A DNA stretch of 37,065 nucleotides from the NCBI GenBank assembly GCA_022760435.1, contig JALEFY010000013.1, forward strand, positions 1-37,065, read 5' to 3'. Below are positions 25,974 to 34,925 of the stretch, in pieces. The notes beneath the pieces are model-generated. The model saw only the letters and a list, made by a program, of their open reading frames with translations, did not search any database and was not told the origin of the DNA. The position numbers were made by a program, and so were the translations under genes. This DNA comes from Neomegalonema sp. (lineage in GTDB: Bacteria > Pseudomonadota > Alphaproteobacteria > Rhodobacterales > Rhodobacteraceae). Position 1 is the first letter of the stretch, and every line of letters starts with the position of its first letter.

Positions 25974-26003
25974 AAAAGCCGCGCCCGTATGAGCGCGGCT
26001 TTT
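25974..26003. terminator. bidirectional terminator between dapE and carD
   Basis: An 11-bp perfect stem, AAAAGCCGCGC (25974-25984) and GCGCGGCTTTT (25993-26003), closes an 8-nt loop. On the minus strand it is followed by further T residues (strong terminator for carD), and on the plus strand by TTTTCTCAGTTTTTC (serving dapE). Confidence 0.88.
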
Positions 26004-26024
26004 CTCAGTTTTTCAGATCAACAA

Positions 26025-26561
26025 TCAGGCGGCGGCGCGCTTGGTCAGCACTTCTTGCACGCGCTGGCTGGCGGTGTCTTCGCTGACTTCCTGCACGGCG
26101 GCCAATTCGCGGGTCAGGCGCTCGAACGCCGCCTCGAACAATTGCCGCTCGGAGTAGGATTGCTCCGGCTGATCGTCGGCGCGGAACAGATCACGGACCA
26201 CTTCCGCGATCGAGATCAGATCGCCGGAATTGATCTTTGCCTCATATTCCATCGCGCGGCGCGACCACATCGCCTTCTTGATGCGCGCACGGCCCTTGAG
26301 GGTGTCCATGGCTTTGCCGATGATGTCAGGCGAAGAGAGGCTGCGCATGCCGGTCGAGGCCGCCTTTGCGGTCGGGACGCGCAGAGTCATCTTGTCCTTT
26401 TCAAACGAGATCACGAACATCTCGAGCTTGATGCCCGCGACTTCGCGCTCTTCGATCGAGACGATCTGACCAACGCCATGAGCAGGATAAACGACATATT
26501 GCTCGGCACGAAACTCGGGGCGTTTCGGGGCTTTGGTCTTCTTCGTCGTCGTCTTGCTCAT
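26025..26561 (-). CDS. CarD/CdnL-family transcription regulator
   Basis: The 178-aa protein binds RNA polymerase beta and stabilises open promoter complexes, notably at rRNA and growth genes. The N-terminal Tudor-like RNA-polymerase-interacting domain includes VVYPAHGVGQIVSIEEREV and MTLRVPTAKAASTGMRSL. The C-terminal helical domain includes the tryptophan helix AMWSRRAMEYEAKINSGD and IAEVVRDLFRADDQPEQSYS, matching Caulobacter CdnL-type proteins. The first 15 residues are a Lys/Thr-rich tail. The ribosome site is weak (GGGATGG). Upstream lies an unusually long 312-bp non-coding stretch. Confidence 0.94.
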   Translation of the reverse strand: MSKTTTKKTKAPKRPEFRAEQYVVYPAHGVGQIVSIEEREVAGIKLEMFVISFEKDKMTLRVPTAKAASTGMRSLSSPDIIGKAMDTLKGRARIKKAMWSRRAMEYEAKINSGDLISIAEVVRDLFRADDQPEQSYSERQLFEAAFERLTRELAAVQEVSEDTASQRVQEVLTKRAAA

Positions 26562-26873
26562 ATGTCACCATCCCATTTTCGAACCAACCAACACAGGGTT
26601 CGCACCTCCCCCCGAGGTCGAACAGGCCACAAAAGTCCCCTGATGGTCCGGCATTCCCGGAACCGTCGAGGAGGCTTCTACGATGCGACCTGATCTGCCG
26701 TCGCCAGCGGCGCCACGACTTTCGCATCATGTTACGAAAGGCCATCGGCAGAGCTGGGAACGGAATCTCTGTGTGACATCTATATAACGCAGTCTGAAGC
26801 AAATTTCCAGATCTGAACGAATGCTTAACGCTCACCAAATGCTGTCAAAGCCTTGGTTTTTGCATTCTTAGCG
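26562..26873 (-). other. 312-bp non-coding stretch upstream of carD
   Basis: No convincing gene is present on either strand. On the minus strand a -10-like TTATAT (26787-26782) and a -35-like TTGACA further upstream are visible but not at a normal spacing. CGAACC and GGTTCG can pair near the carD start. The length suggests a long carD leader or several promoters. Part of the stretch is the 3' flank of fdxA, where no clear terminator was seen. Confidence 0.4.
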
Positions 26874-27215
26874 TCATTGATCCCCTGTACCGGGATTCTC
26901 TGAGAAGTATTTCTTCAATTTATCGGTTTCGCCATCATATTTTGCAGAGTCCGGCATCGCATCTTTTTTGACGGTCAGCACCGGCCAAGCTTCGGCGTAT
27001 TTCTTGTTGAGCGCCACCCAGGGCTCCATGCCGGCCTCGGTATCCGGGCGGATCGCATCAACCGGGCATTCGGGCTCACACACGCCGCAATCGATGCATT
27101 CATCGGGGTGGATGACGAGCATGTTCTCGCCTTCGTAGAAACAATCGACGGGACAGACTTCCACACAATCGGTGTGCTTGCACATGATGCAGTTGTCGAT
27201 CACGATATAGGTCAT
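26874..27215 (-). CDS. fdxA: 7Fe ferredoxin FdxA
   Basis: The 113-aa electron carrier has cysteines at 9, 12, 17, 21 and 25 and again at 40, 43, 46 and 50 ([19 protein letters not shown] and [16 protein letters not shown]). This matches Azotobacter ferredoxin I shifted by one residue. Three of them (9, 17, 50) should hold a [3Fe-4S] cluster and four (21, 40, 43, 46) a [4Fe-4S] cluster. The C-terminal 55 residues are the usual extension. GGAGA precedes the ATG by 5 nt. It follows the S4-domain gene on the same strand after 105 bp. Confidence 0.96.
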   Translation of the reverse strand: MTYIVIDNCIMCKHTDCVEVCPVDCFYEGENMLVIHPDECIDCGVCEPECPVDAIRPDTEAGMEPWVALNKKYAEAWPVLTVKKDAMPDSAKYDGETDKLKKYFSENPGTGDQ

Positions 27216-27320
27216 AAGAGTCTCCAGCGGGTCGCGCTTGAACCATTGGTTTGTGCCGAGGCGAAGCCCCCAAGCGTTTGAGCTGGGGTTTTACGCAGAG
27301 CCCTGCCGGGCATCAAGCCG

Positions 27321-27653
27321 TCAAAACGTTTCGGGTCTGTCTTGTGAAGAGCCGCTCTCCCCGGCCTTGTCCTCGATCAAACGATAGAGCAATTGCGCCT
27401 CGCTGGCCGGCCCGCGCCGCGCGGCGAAGCCGACAATCTCGGCGACGATGATCCGGTTGGCCTGCGCGAAGGTCAGGACGTCGCCGATCTTCACCCCGTG
27501 TCCGGCCTTGCTCACCCGCACGCTGTTCACCCGCACCCGGCCCTGAGAGACGATTTCGCTCGACAGGGCTCGGGTCTTGAAGAAACGGGCGCACCACAGC
27601 CATTTGTCGAGGCGCTGGCGCGCTGCGGGCTCGGTGGCCTCACGGCTCGGCAT
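27321..27653 (-). CDS. S4-domain RNA-binding protein, Hsp15-like
   Basis: The 110-aa protein has an S4 domain from about residue 13: RQRLDKWLWCARFFKTRALS, then the RNA-contact turn QGRVRVNSVRVSKAGHGVK and GDVLTF. It resembles Hsp15/HslR, which rescues stalled 50S subunits carrying nascent chains in E. coli. The length is shorter than E. coli Hsp15 at the C-terminus. The ATG lies 5 nt after the stop of the Suv3-like helicase gene, so translation is probably coupled, and the pair suggests a shared role in RNA or ribosome handling. Confidence 0.9.
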   Translation of the reverse strand: MPSREATEPAARQRLDKWLWCARFFKTRALSSEIVSQGRVRVNSVRVSKAGHGVKIGDVLTFAQANRIIVAEIVGFAARRGPASEAQLLYRLIEDKAGESGSSQDRPETF

Positions 27654-27658
27654 CGGCG

Positions 27659-30600
27659 CTATTTGCCCTCCTTGAGCTTTTGCAAGATCGCAAAGGGCGA
27701 ATCCGGGTCCGGGCCCTTGCTCGAGCGGGACGGGGCCGAGGAGAACTCGCGCGATTTGTTGGCGCCGCCTTTGCCGCCCTTGAAGCGATCCCCTTTGCCG
27801 CCGCTGCCGTTGCCGCGACCGCCTTGGCCGCGACCGCCCTCGCGATGACCATCACCGCGGGTCTTGCTGCCGGGCTGACCATCAAATTTATTGGGTCGAC
27901 GTCGCGGGCCCCCTTCTTGCGATCGCCCACCATCGCGACCAGGGGCGCGATCCTCGCCCGACTGCGGCGCCTGTGACGGGCTTGCCTGCCCGCCGCGCGA
28001 TCGTTGCTCGCGACGCGCCGGGCGCGCATCGTCACGTCCCTCGCCGCGCTGGCGCCGACCACGGGGCAAAAGACGGAAGGTGTAGAACACCTCTTGGGCC
28101 GGTTGCTCCGGCTCGGCGGAAAGGGGCTCGCCAGAAGAGGGCTCGCCAGCAGGCGTCTCTTGGGAAGACCCTTCCTCACCGCTCAAGGCGGGTGCGGTGC
28201 TGCCCTGCCCCTCTTCGACCGACTGAAGAGCCTCCTCACCCAACGCTTCCTGCACGCCAGCTTCCGCATTCAGCTCGCTGGCCGCGCCCGCATCCGGCTG
28301 ATCACCCATTGCATCCGCTTGCGCCGACGGACCCTCTGCCGCCTCGGGCGCGGCGATTGAATCCTCTGCAACGGCAGCAATGTCCTGCGCCGGAAGCTCC
28401 GCCGGGGTCTGCGTTTCCTGCTCCGACGACGCTTGCGCGGTCTCGGGAGCGCTCTCGGCAGAAGCGCTCTCGGCAGGGGAGGTTTCGGCGGTTACATCCT
28501 CGCTAGCCGCTCCGGGCTCGACCTTCGGCTTCACCACCTTCTCGCGCTCGCCCTTCTCGGCCCGAAAGCCCAGCCCTTCCATCAAGCTGGCGAATTGTTC
28601 GAGCGTGGTGCCGGTGATCGACAACATCTCGGAGCTCGCCTCAAACCCCGCCCGCACATCGAAGGGGCGGATCATGTCGGCAAGCCGCTCCAGCATATCG
28701 AGGCGCAAGGCCCGATCGCCGCAGCCGCGATAGCCCGACATCGCCATGATCATCGGGTCGGTCTCCGGCACGATCGGGATCGTCACCGCGCCGGGCGGCG
28801 GGCAGGAGGGAATTTCGTCAAGCTGGTTGCTGAGCCCCCACAAGATCAGCCGCATCTTGGTCGGGGCGGGCTTGAGCAGCACCGGCATGAAGATCGTGTA
28901 CTGACCAAAGCGCACGCCATGTTTGCGCAGCAAGCTCCGGCTTTCCTGATCGAGCTGCTTGATATCCTGCGCGATCTGCTGACGTGGCACGATGCCGAAG
29001 CCCTCGGCGATCTGGAAGGCAACGCCGCGCGCCAGCCCGGTGATCGCCTCGTCATTCTTGAGCGCCAGCAACGGCTCGAACACGGCCTTGATCTTGTTAT
29101 CGATCCAGAATTGCAGGCGACGCTCGATCTTGTCGCGCAAGGCAGGCTCGATGGTTTCATCGACAAAAGCGACAGCCTTCGGAGCAAATGGATCCGCCGT
29201 TGCCTCCAGCCGACCGATGGCGGTGTTGTCATAGATCAACCCGCCCTGCTCGGTCATCTCGATCTGCTGATCGGTGGCCGAGTAGAACTTCTCCACGCGC
29301 CGGGAGATCTCGTACTGGAGCGCTTGGGTGCTTGCGGCCTGCAAGGTTTTCACCTCCGCCCCGGCGGCGTTGGGATCGGGCAGGAAGCGGAACCCCTCCA
29401 GCTTGCCGACGAATTCCCCCTCAACCGTCACTGCCCCGGTCTCATCAATGCTCGCCACCAGGCTCTCCTTCTGTTTCAACCGCCGCATGAGCACGCTCGT
29501 GCGGCGGTCGACGAATCGCTGTGTCAGACAGGCATGAAGCGCGTCGGACAGCTTGTCTTCAATATCGCGGGTGCGCTCCCGCCACTCGGCCGGATCATCC
29601 AGCCAGTTGTTGCGATTGGCCACATACGTCCAAGTGCGAATAAAAGCCAGCCGCTTTGACAGGGTATCGATATCGCCATCCGTGCGATCGAGCCGAGCGC
29701 ATTGCTCCGCCATCCAATCACTGGGAATCACCCGATGCGATCCGCACAGAAAGTCGTAGATCCGGCGCAAAAGCGCAACATGCTCGGTGGTCATGGTCTT
29801 GCGAAAATCGGGGACCTGACAAACGTCCCAGAGCAGCTTGACCATTGCCCGCCCCTTGGCCCGGTCCTGGATCTGCGGATCATGCGCCATTTGGCGCAGG
29901 GCGATCATGTCATCGGCATCGCGCGCGCGGACCAACTCGCGGCTCGGGGCCTCCGCCTCCAGGCTCAGCAGCAGATTGAGCGGGGTGGCGTAGTCAAGCC
30001 GCGATGAGCGCCATTGCAGCTTTTGCACCGGGTCGAACTGGTGGTTCTCGACCGCCTCCACATAATCATCGTCAAGGGGCGGCGCCTCGCCCGTCGTGCC
30101 AAAGGTGCCGTCATTGGTATGGCGCCCGGCCCGCCCGGCGATCTGCCCGATCTCGACCGCATTCAGATGCCGGTTATGGCGACCGTCGAATTTGCTGAGC
30201 CCGGCAAAGGCGACATGGCGGACATCGAGATTGAGGCCCATGCCGATCGCATCGGTCGCGACCAGATAATTGACCTCGCCCTCCTGATAGAGCTGGACCT
30301 GAGCGTTGCGGGTTCGCGGCGAGAGCGCCCCCATCACCACCGCCGCGCCGCCCTTTTGCCGGCGCAGCAGCTCGGCGATGGCATAGACATTCTCCGCCGA
30401 GAAGGCGACGATCGCCGAGCGTTCGGGGAGCCGCGCGATCTTTTTCGAGCCCGCATAGCTGAGCACCGACATGCGCTCGCGGGTCAGAAAGCGCGCGCCC
30501 GGTAGAAGCGACTTGATCCGGTCCCACATCACCGTTGAGCCCAGGAACAGGGTCTCATGCCGCCCCCGCGCATGCAAAAGACGATGGGTGAAGACATGGC

Positions 30601-30955
30601 CGCGATCGGGGTCGGCGCAGAGCTGGATCTCGTCCACCGCCAGAAAGGACGGGTTCAGCTCGAGCGGCATCGATTCGACGGTGCAAAGATAATAGCGCGC
30701 CCGCGGCGGCACGATCTTTTCCTCACCAGTGATCAGAGCCACTTCTGAGGGGCCACGCACTGCTACCACACGGTCATAGACCTCGCGCGCGAGCAGGCGC
30801 AGCGGGAAGCCCATCACCCCGCTGTCATGGCCGAGCATGCGTTCGATGGCGTAATGGGTCTTGCCGGTATTGGTCGGACCGAGCACCGCAACAACGGTAT
30901 CGTTATGCGCCGGTGTGTCGGCAATGATGGCCGTGGAGGGCGAATTGGGCGGCAT
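27659..30955 (-). CDS. Suv3-like RNA helicase with acidic and RG-rich C-terminal tail
   Basis: The 1098-aa protein is a superfamily 2 helicase of the Suv3/Ski2-like type. The Walker A loop is GPTNTGKTH (26-34), motif II is DEIQ (108-111) as in Suv3, motif V VATDAIGMGLNLD is at 232-244, and motif VI QIAGRAGRH at 271-279. A Suv3-like C-terminal module (about 300-790) follows, including LWDVCQVPDFRKTMTTEH. From about 800 to 960 the chain is Glu/Ala/Ser-rich and disordered. From about 964 it becomes Arg/Gly-rich (PRGRRQRGEGRDDARPARRE, GGRGQGGRGNGSGGKGDRFK), ending with a short helix FAILQKLKEGK. AAAGGG lies 8 nt upstream of the ATG. RNA unwinding in decay or ribosome metabolism is inference from family. 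Confidence 0.9.
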   Translation of the reverse strand: MPPNSPSTAIIADTPAHNDTVVAVLGPTNTGKTHYAIERMLGHDSGVMGFPLRLLAREVYDRVVAVRGPSEVALITGEEKIVPPRARYYLCTVESMPLELNPSFLAVDEIQLCADPDRGHVFTHRLLHARGRHETLFLGSTVMWDRIKSLLPGARFLTRERMSVLSYAGSKKIARLPERSAIVAFSAENVYAIAELLRRQKGGAAVVMGALSPRTRNAQVQLYQEGEVNYLVATDAIGMGLNLDVRHVAFAGLSKFDGRHNRHLNAVEIGQIAGRAGRHTNDGTFGTTGEAPPLDDDYVEAVENHQFDPVQKLQWRSSRLDYATPLNLLLSLEAEAPSRELVRARDADDMIALRQMAHDPQIQDRAKGRAMVKLLWDVCQVPDFRKTMTTEHVALLRRIYDFLCGSHRVIPSDWMAEQCARLDRTDGDIDTLSKRLAFIRTWTYVANRNNWLDDPAEWRERTRDIEDKLSDALHACLTQRFVDRRTSVLMRRLKQKESLVASIDETGAVTVEGEFVGKLEGFRFLPDPNAAGAEVKTLQAASTQALQYEISRRVEKFYSATDQQIEMTEQGGLIYDNTAIGRLEATADPFAPKAVAFVDETIEPALRDKIERRLQFWIDNKIKAVFEPLLALKNDEAITGLARGVAFQIAEGFGIVPRQQIAQDIKQLDQESRSLLRKHGVRFGQYTIFMPVLLKPAPTKMRLILWGLSNQLDEIPSCPPPGAVTIPIVPETDPMIMAMSGYRGCGDRALRLDMLERLADMIRPFDVRAGFEASSEMLSITGTTLEQFASLMEGLGFRAEKGEREKVVKPKVEPGAASEDVTAETSPAESASAESAPETAQASSEQETQTPAELPAQDIAAVAEDSIAAPEAAEGPSAQADAMGDQPDAGAASELNAEAGVQEALGEEALQSVEEGQGSTAPALSGEEGSSQETPAGEPSSGEPLSAEPEQPAQEVFYTFRLLPRGRRQRGEGRDDARPARREQRSRGGQASPSQAPQSGEDRAPGRDGGRSQEGGPRRRPNKFDGQPGSKTRGDGHREGGRGQGGRGNGSGGKGDRFKGGKGGANKSREFSSAPSRSSKGPDPDSPFAILQKLKEGK

Positions 30956-31109
30956 CGGCGGCCCTTTCTTCTCTCGAAGGGCCAGACCGACGGCCCCTCG
31001 TCAAAACGCTGCAGACAAACCGTGCTCCTGTTGGGCAAGTTTGTCGCCAAAAGCAAGCTGCCATCCTGTCAATTCAGACAAACTGTGGCAATCAGCGCGC
31101 GTGCGGCCC

Positions 31110-31787
31110 CTATATCTTGAGACCCTCAACCATCGGCACCAACCGCTCGACCGCTTCGGCTGCCGGACCGTAATGGGGGTGGATTTCCAGCGCGGCGCGA
31201 AAGGCAAAGAGTGCCCGCTTCTCATCGCCAAGCCCGGCATAGATCTGCCCGAGCCCGGTCAGCGCCTGAAACTCGTTCGGCTCCAGCGCCAGCGTGTAGG
31301 CGATATCCGCCAGCGCCGCGCCGACATCTCCCTCGGCGAGGTTGAGCGCGCCGCGCAGGCTCCATCCGGCGGCAAAATCGGGGGCGAGATTGACCAGATC
31401 GGTCAGATGGCGCCGCGCTTTTTCCGGCTCGGCGGCCTTCATCGCCCGCTGAGCGCGCAGCAACAGCAGATCCATACTGTCCGAGCCCGAGCGCTGCCAG
31501 GCTTTCTCCAGCGCGGCCTGGGCCGGTTTCCAGACCGCTTCATCCTCGGATTTGAGCTCGTCCAGCGCCTTGGCGATGCGCTCGGCCGGGGTTAGCGGCG
31601 CCGGGCGGCTCTCTGACGCCTCTGGCGCAGGCTCGGGCTCTTGTGCGTGAGCGGGCGTGAAGAGCGCGCCGGTCAGGATCAAGGCTGCGCTTGCCAGAGC
31701 AACCGATCTCAGCGCGTCTTGCACAAGTGCGCGAAGCCTTGCAGTCGCCCATATCCCGGAAGGCGTCGGACTCGTTGTGAAAATCAT
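31110..31787 (-). CDS. periplasmic TPR-repeat protein
   Basis: The 225-aa product has a long Sec-type signal peptide (SVALASAALILTGALFTPAHA with an AHA cut site, about residues 27-47). A Pro/Glu-rich stretch follows, then at least three tetratricopeptide repeats: DLLLLRAQRAMKAAEPEKAR, AAGWSLRGALNLAEGDVGAA and FQALTGLGQIYAGLGDEKRA. The fold mediates protein contacts, and the partner is unknown. The start at 31787 (MIFTTSP) has GGAG 7 nt upstream; the longer frame to 31820 has no site. It is divergent from the SCP2 gene. Confidence 0.88.
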   Translation of the reverse strand: MIFTTSPTPSGIWATARLRALVQDALRSVALASAALILTGALFTPAHAQEPEPAPEASESRPAPLTPAERIAKALDELKSEDEAVWKPAQAALEKAWQRSGSDSMDLLLLRAQRAMKAAEPEKARRHLTDLVNLAPDFAAGWSLRGALNLAEGDVGAALADIAYTLALEPNEFQALTGLGQIYAGLGDEKRALFAFRAALEIHPHYGPAAEAVERLVPMVEGLKI

Positions 31788-31988
31788 TCCCGGCTCCTCA
31801 ATCAGGGCCCCGAATAGCACGCGCTACACCTGAACCGGCGTCAGATCGGACCAAAGCCGGTAGTTTGCGACTATGTAAGTGTCAAACTCTGTCGAGAAAG
31901 GGACCGAAAGGCATTCTCAACAGTTGATTGCGATGACAGGCTATGTGCAAGCAGTTTCGCACGCGCCAAGCGTTACAGGGAGAGAATG

Positions 31989-32279
31989 ATGAGCGATATT
32001 GTGACCAAGGCAGTCGCGGCCCTGGGGCCGAAATTCGCCGGCTCCGGCTTTGAGAACACCGCGAAGTTCAACATTGAGGGCGAAGGCTCGGTGATGGTGG
32101 ATGGCGAAAACGTCTCGGCCGAGGATGGCGAGGCGGATGTCACCCTGACCGCGAGCCCGGAAGTGTTCGAGCAGATCCTCGAGGGAGATCTCGACCCGGC
32201 GGCGGCCTTCATGAGTGGCCGGTTGAGCGTCGAAGGCGATATGAGCGTCGCCATGGCGATGGGCAGCCTGCTCGCGTAA
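31989..32279 (+). CDS. SCP2 sterol-carrier-domain protein
   Basis: The 96-aa protein is a single SCP2 domain: a helix with the opening IVTKAVAALGPKFAGSGF, beta strands FNIEGEGSVMVDGENVS and ADVTLTASPEVFEQILEG, and the closing amphipathic part AAFMSGRLSVEGDMSVAMAM. SCP2 domains bind fatty acids or sterol-like lipids in a hydrophobic tunnel. ATG 31989 has AGGGAG 6 nt upstream; the ATG at 31986 is only 3 nt away from it. The alpha/beta hydrolase gene follows after 79 bp, fitting a lipid-related pair. Confidence 0.92.
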   Translation: MSDIVTKAVAALGPKFAGSGFENTAKFNIEGEGSVMVDGENVSAEDGEADVTLTASPEVFEQILEGDLDPAAAFMSGRLSVEGDMSVAMAMGSLLA

Positions 32280-32358
32280 ATCCGGACTGCGCAGCGGCTC
32301 TTGACGCCCCCATGGGGGCTCGCAAGGTGCCGCTATCCCGAGAAGAGGACCCCGCGCG

Positions 32359-33339
32359 ATGCCCGATGCCGCCCCAGCGCAGCGCCTGCAAGCGCTTGAT
32401 CCGCGATCACAAGCCGCGCCGCTTTGCAGCAGTGCGCTGCAATCGCCGCCTGCGGAGGGTCGGGCCTATTGGCTCAATGTCGAGCCGCAAGTGCGGCTGC
32501 GCGTGGGCTATTGGCCGTGCGAGGCTGCGCGCGGGACCGCCGTGATTTTTCCGGGTCGCACCGAAACGATCGAAAAGCACTACGAAACCGTCGAGCGCTT
32601 CACGGCGCTCGGCTTTGCGGCAGCGGCCATCGACTGGCGCGGCCAGGGCTTGGCCACCCGCGCGCTGGCCGACCCTCGCCGCGGCCATGTCGATCACTTT
32701 AGCGCCTTTCAGCGCGACGCCGATGCGTATCTCGCCTGTCTCGAAGCCCTGCGCGCGCCAAAGCCCTGGGTGCTGGTTGGCCATTCCATGGGCGGGGCGA
32801 TCTCGGCACGCATGCTGATGCGTCGAGCAGATCTGTTCGACGCCGCGATCCTGTCGGCACCGATGCTCGGCCTTTATGGCGGCTTGCTGCGCGATCTGGT
32901 GTCAAAGGCTTTGGCCGAAACGATGGTCGCGCTTGGCGCGGGTAAACGCTACGCGCTGGGCTGCAACCCGAAGACGACGGCGGAGCTTGGGTTTGAAGGC
33001 AATTGCATCACTTCCGACCCGCAACGCTTCGCTGCCTACACCGCGATGCTGTTCGAGAACCCCGAGCTTGCCCTGGGCGGGCCAAGCTGGCGCTGGGTCC
33101 GCGAAGCCTATCGCGAGATGGGCAGCCTCGTGCCCGGCAAGACGCCGACCCTGATCGTGCTCGGGGATGAAGACACGGTTGTCTCTGAAGAGGCCGCGCG
33201 CAGTTTTGCCAGCAGCACCGACATGGTCGCTCTGGAGCTCTTTTCCGGAGCCCGCCACGAGCCCTTCATCGAGCGCGACGACATCCAGAACCGGCTCTGG
33301 CAAAAGATCTCCGACTTCCTGCGCCAGCGAGGTCTCTGA
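32359..33339 (+). CDS. alpha/beta hydrolase, lysophospholipase/monoacylglycerol-lipase-like
   Basis: The 326-aa protein has the PldB-like alpha/beta fold. The nucleophile elbow is VGHSMGGAIS with S143, the acid fits D272 in VLGDEDTVV, and the base H300 is in SGARHEPFIE. The early oxyanion-loop segment VIFPGRTETIEKHYETVERF and AAIDWRGQGLATRAL match lysophospholipase L2-like enzymes. It is probably cytosolic or membrane-associated, as no signal peptide is present. Substrate (lysophospholipid or monoglyceride) is inferred from family. It ends one base before the convergent hisN stop. Confidence 0.93.
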   Translation: MPDAAPAQRLQALDPRSQAAPLCSSALQSPPAEGRAYWLNVEPQVRLRVGYWPCEAARGTAVIFPGRTETIEKHYETVERFTALGFAAAAIDWRGQGLATRALADPRRGHVDHFSAFQRDADAYLACLEALRAPKPWVLVGHSMGGAISARMLMRRADLFDAAILSAPMLGLYGGLLRDLVSKALAETMVALGAGKRYALGCNPKTTAELGFEGNCITSDPQRFAAYTAMLFENPELALGGPSWRWVREAYREMGSLVPGKTPTLIVLGDEDTVVSEEAARSFASSTDMVALELFSGARHEPFIERDDIQNRLWQKISDFLRQRGL

Positions 33340-33340
33340 G

Positions 33341-34171
33341 CTAAGCCTGTCCAAGCAATGCGAGAGCCTGAGCATGGATTGAGGGGCTGCAAGCGGCGAT
33401 CACGGCGCCATCCCAGGGGCGCGGATTGCCCTGCCAGTCGGTGACGATGCCGCCAGCGGCCTCGATGATCGGGACCAGCGGCTGGATATCATAAGCGCTC
33501 AACCCGGCCTCAATGACCAGATCCACCTGACCGGCGGCCAACATCGCGTATTGGTAGCAATCCGCCCCATAGCGCACCAGCCGCACCGAGCGCTCTACCG
33601 CATCATAGGCCGCACGCTGCGCCGGATCGGTAAAGAGCGCCGGGGTCGTGCACATCAGCGTTGCGTCAGCCAGCTTCTCGCAAGGGCGTACCGTTAGCGC
33701 CTGATGCGCCTCGCCACGTTGCCAACTGCAATGACGCTGCGCGCCGTCGACCACGCCGATAAAGCGCTCACCGGTGAAGGGTTGATCCAGGGCACCAATC
33801 ACCGGCACCCCCTGATCATGCAGGCCGATCAGCACTCCCCAGGTCGGCAAACCGGAAATGAAGGCGCGGGTCCCGTCGATCGGATCGAGGATCCACTCGC
33901 GCCCCGTGCTACCTTCAGAGCGGCCGAACTCCTCGCCAAAAACGCCGTCGAGTGGATGGCGCGCTGCAAGGATCGCCCGCATCTCTTTTTCGACCCCGCG
34001 ATCAGCTTCGGTCACGGGATCGAAATCGGCCTCTCGCTTGTTGAACGTCGCCAGAGCCGGGCTGCGAAACAGCGGCAAGGCGATCCGCCGGGCTGCATCG
34101 GCCAGCAGAGCAACGGTTTCCACATCACGGGCGCGCGGCAGATCGGAGTTGAGTAGATCAGAGTGAGGCAT
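33341..34171 (-). CDS. hisN: histidinol-phosphatase, inositol-monophosphatase type
   Basis: The 276-aa Mg2+-dependent phosphatase has the IMPase motifs: VTEADRGVEKEMR with the metal/first helix, FGEEFG (residues 78-83), WILDPIDGTRAF with metal ligands D96 and D99, and the C-terminal AYDIQPLVPIIEAAGG. The 'FISGLPTWGVLIGL' and 'RYGADCYQYAMLAAGQVDLV' segments are typical of the HisN branch, which makes histidinol in alphaproteobacteria and actinobacteria. An inositol or fructose-1,6-bisphosphate role cannot be fully excluded. GGATGACCC precedes the ATG. Other his genes are not adjacent. Confidence 0.9.
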   Translation of the reverse strand: MPHSDLLNSDLPRARDVETVALLADAARRIALPLFRSPALATFNKREADFDPVTEADRGVEKEMRAILAARHPLDGVFGEEFGRSEGSTGREWILDPIDGTRAFISGLPTWGVLIGLHDQGVPVIGALDQPFTGERFIGVVDGAQRHCSWQRGEAHQALTVRPCEKLADATLMCTTPALFTDPAQRAAYDAVERSVRLVRYGADCYQYAMLAAGQVDLVIEAGLSAYDIQPLVPIIEAAGGIVTDWQGNPRPWDGAVIAACSPSIHAQALALLGQA

Positions 34172-34282
34172 GGGTCATCCAATTGATCAGGTCTCGCTCT
34201 GTGAGCCGTAGAAGCGGGCAAAGGTCAAGGCGCAAATCGCAAGCCCCCGATCACGCGCCGCCTTGCCCGCCATACCCCCGCA

Positions 34283-34792
34283 CTACATCGCCGAGCGGCC
34301 CTGCGCGTGAATGCGGACCACGCCTCTGCCATGGCTCGCCGGTAAATCGCTCTGCGGGCCGATGCCGCCCATCGAGCGTACGAGATCAAACAGGCGGCGC
34401 CGCTGATCCGAAGGGATCTCGTAATAAGCCCGCACGAGCTCGATCGCCTCGCGGTCGGAAAGCAGATCGCCAAGTTGCGGCTCATCCGGATCACTGTTCG
34501 CTACCACGTCGACACCGCGCATCGCCTTGCGACCGGCGCGCCCCTTGAGCTGCTCGGGATCAATGCCTTCTCCCTTTTTCAGCCCTTCAAAGAAGTAGCC
34601 GATCGGGACCTCGACGGCCTCGGCAAGCTCGAACAGGCGGCTGGCACTGATCCGATTCTGACCGGTCTCATATTTCTGCACTTGCTGAAACTTGATCCCG
34701 ATCCGCTCGCCAAGCTGCTGCTGCGTCAGCCCAAGCATCCAGCGACGTTGGCGCAAACGCAGACCAACATGAGCATCGATTTCATTGGCCAT
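34283..34792 (-). CDS. XRE-family helix-turn-helix regulator
   Basis: The 169-aa protein has an N-terminal HTH_3/XRE domain in residues 8-65: AHVGLRLRQRRWMLGLTQQQ, FQQVQKYETGQNRISASRLF and VPIGYFFEGLKKG. This is the widely conserved alphaproteobacterial type with a helical C-terminal extension (LLSDREAIELVRAYYEIPSD, RRRLFDLVRSM). The start at 34792 has GGGAGG 5 nt upstream; the longer frame to 34897 lacks one. A 19-bp dyad lies 58 bp upstream and could be its own operator. Targets are unknown. Confidence 0.92.
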   Translation of the reverse strand: MANEIDAHVGLRLRQRRWMLGLTQQQLGERIGIKFQQVQKYETGQNRISASRLFELAEAVEVPIGYFFEGLKKGEGIDPEQLKGRAGRKAMRGVDVVANSDPDEPQLGDLLSDREAIELVRAYYEIPSDQRRRLFDLVRSMGGIGPQSDLPASHGRGVVRIHAQGRSAM

Positions 34793-34849
34793 CCTAGCCT
34801 CCCTGACAACATACACTCGGTTACGTGACAGAGAGATCCGCAATTCGCC

Positions 34850-34868
34850 TGCCAATCGAATATTGGCA
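34850..34868. promoter_or_regulatory. dyad operator candidate of the XRE gene
   Basis: TGCCAAT (34850-34856) and ATTGGCA (34862-34868) form a perfect inverted repeat around a 5-bp centre, 58 bp upstream of the XRE start codon. The size and symmetry suit a dimeric HTH protein. The run of T on the minus strand precedes rather than follows the dyad, so it is not a terminator for the XRE strand. Confidence 0.5.
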
Positions 34869-34925
34869 AAAAAGAGAGGTCCGATCGCGAAACGCAAAAG
34901 CTCAAGCTATTGATTTAAAAACGCT

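Noticed and set aside
32302-32318. GCCCCCATGGGGGC palindrome between the SCP2 and hydrolase genes as a terminator
   Set aside because: The stem is only 5 bp with a tight loop and there is no T-run after it.
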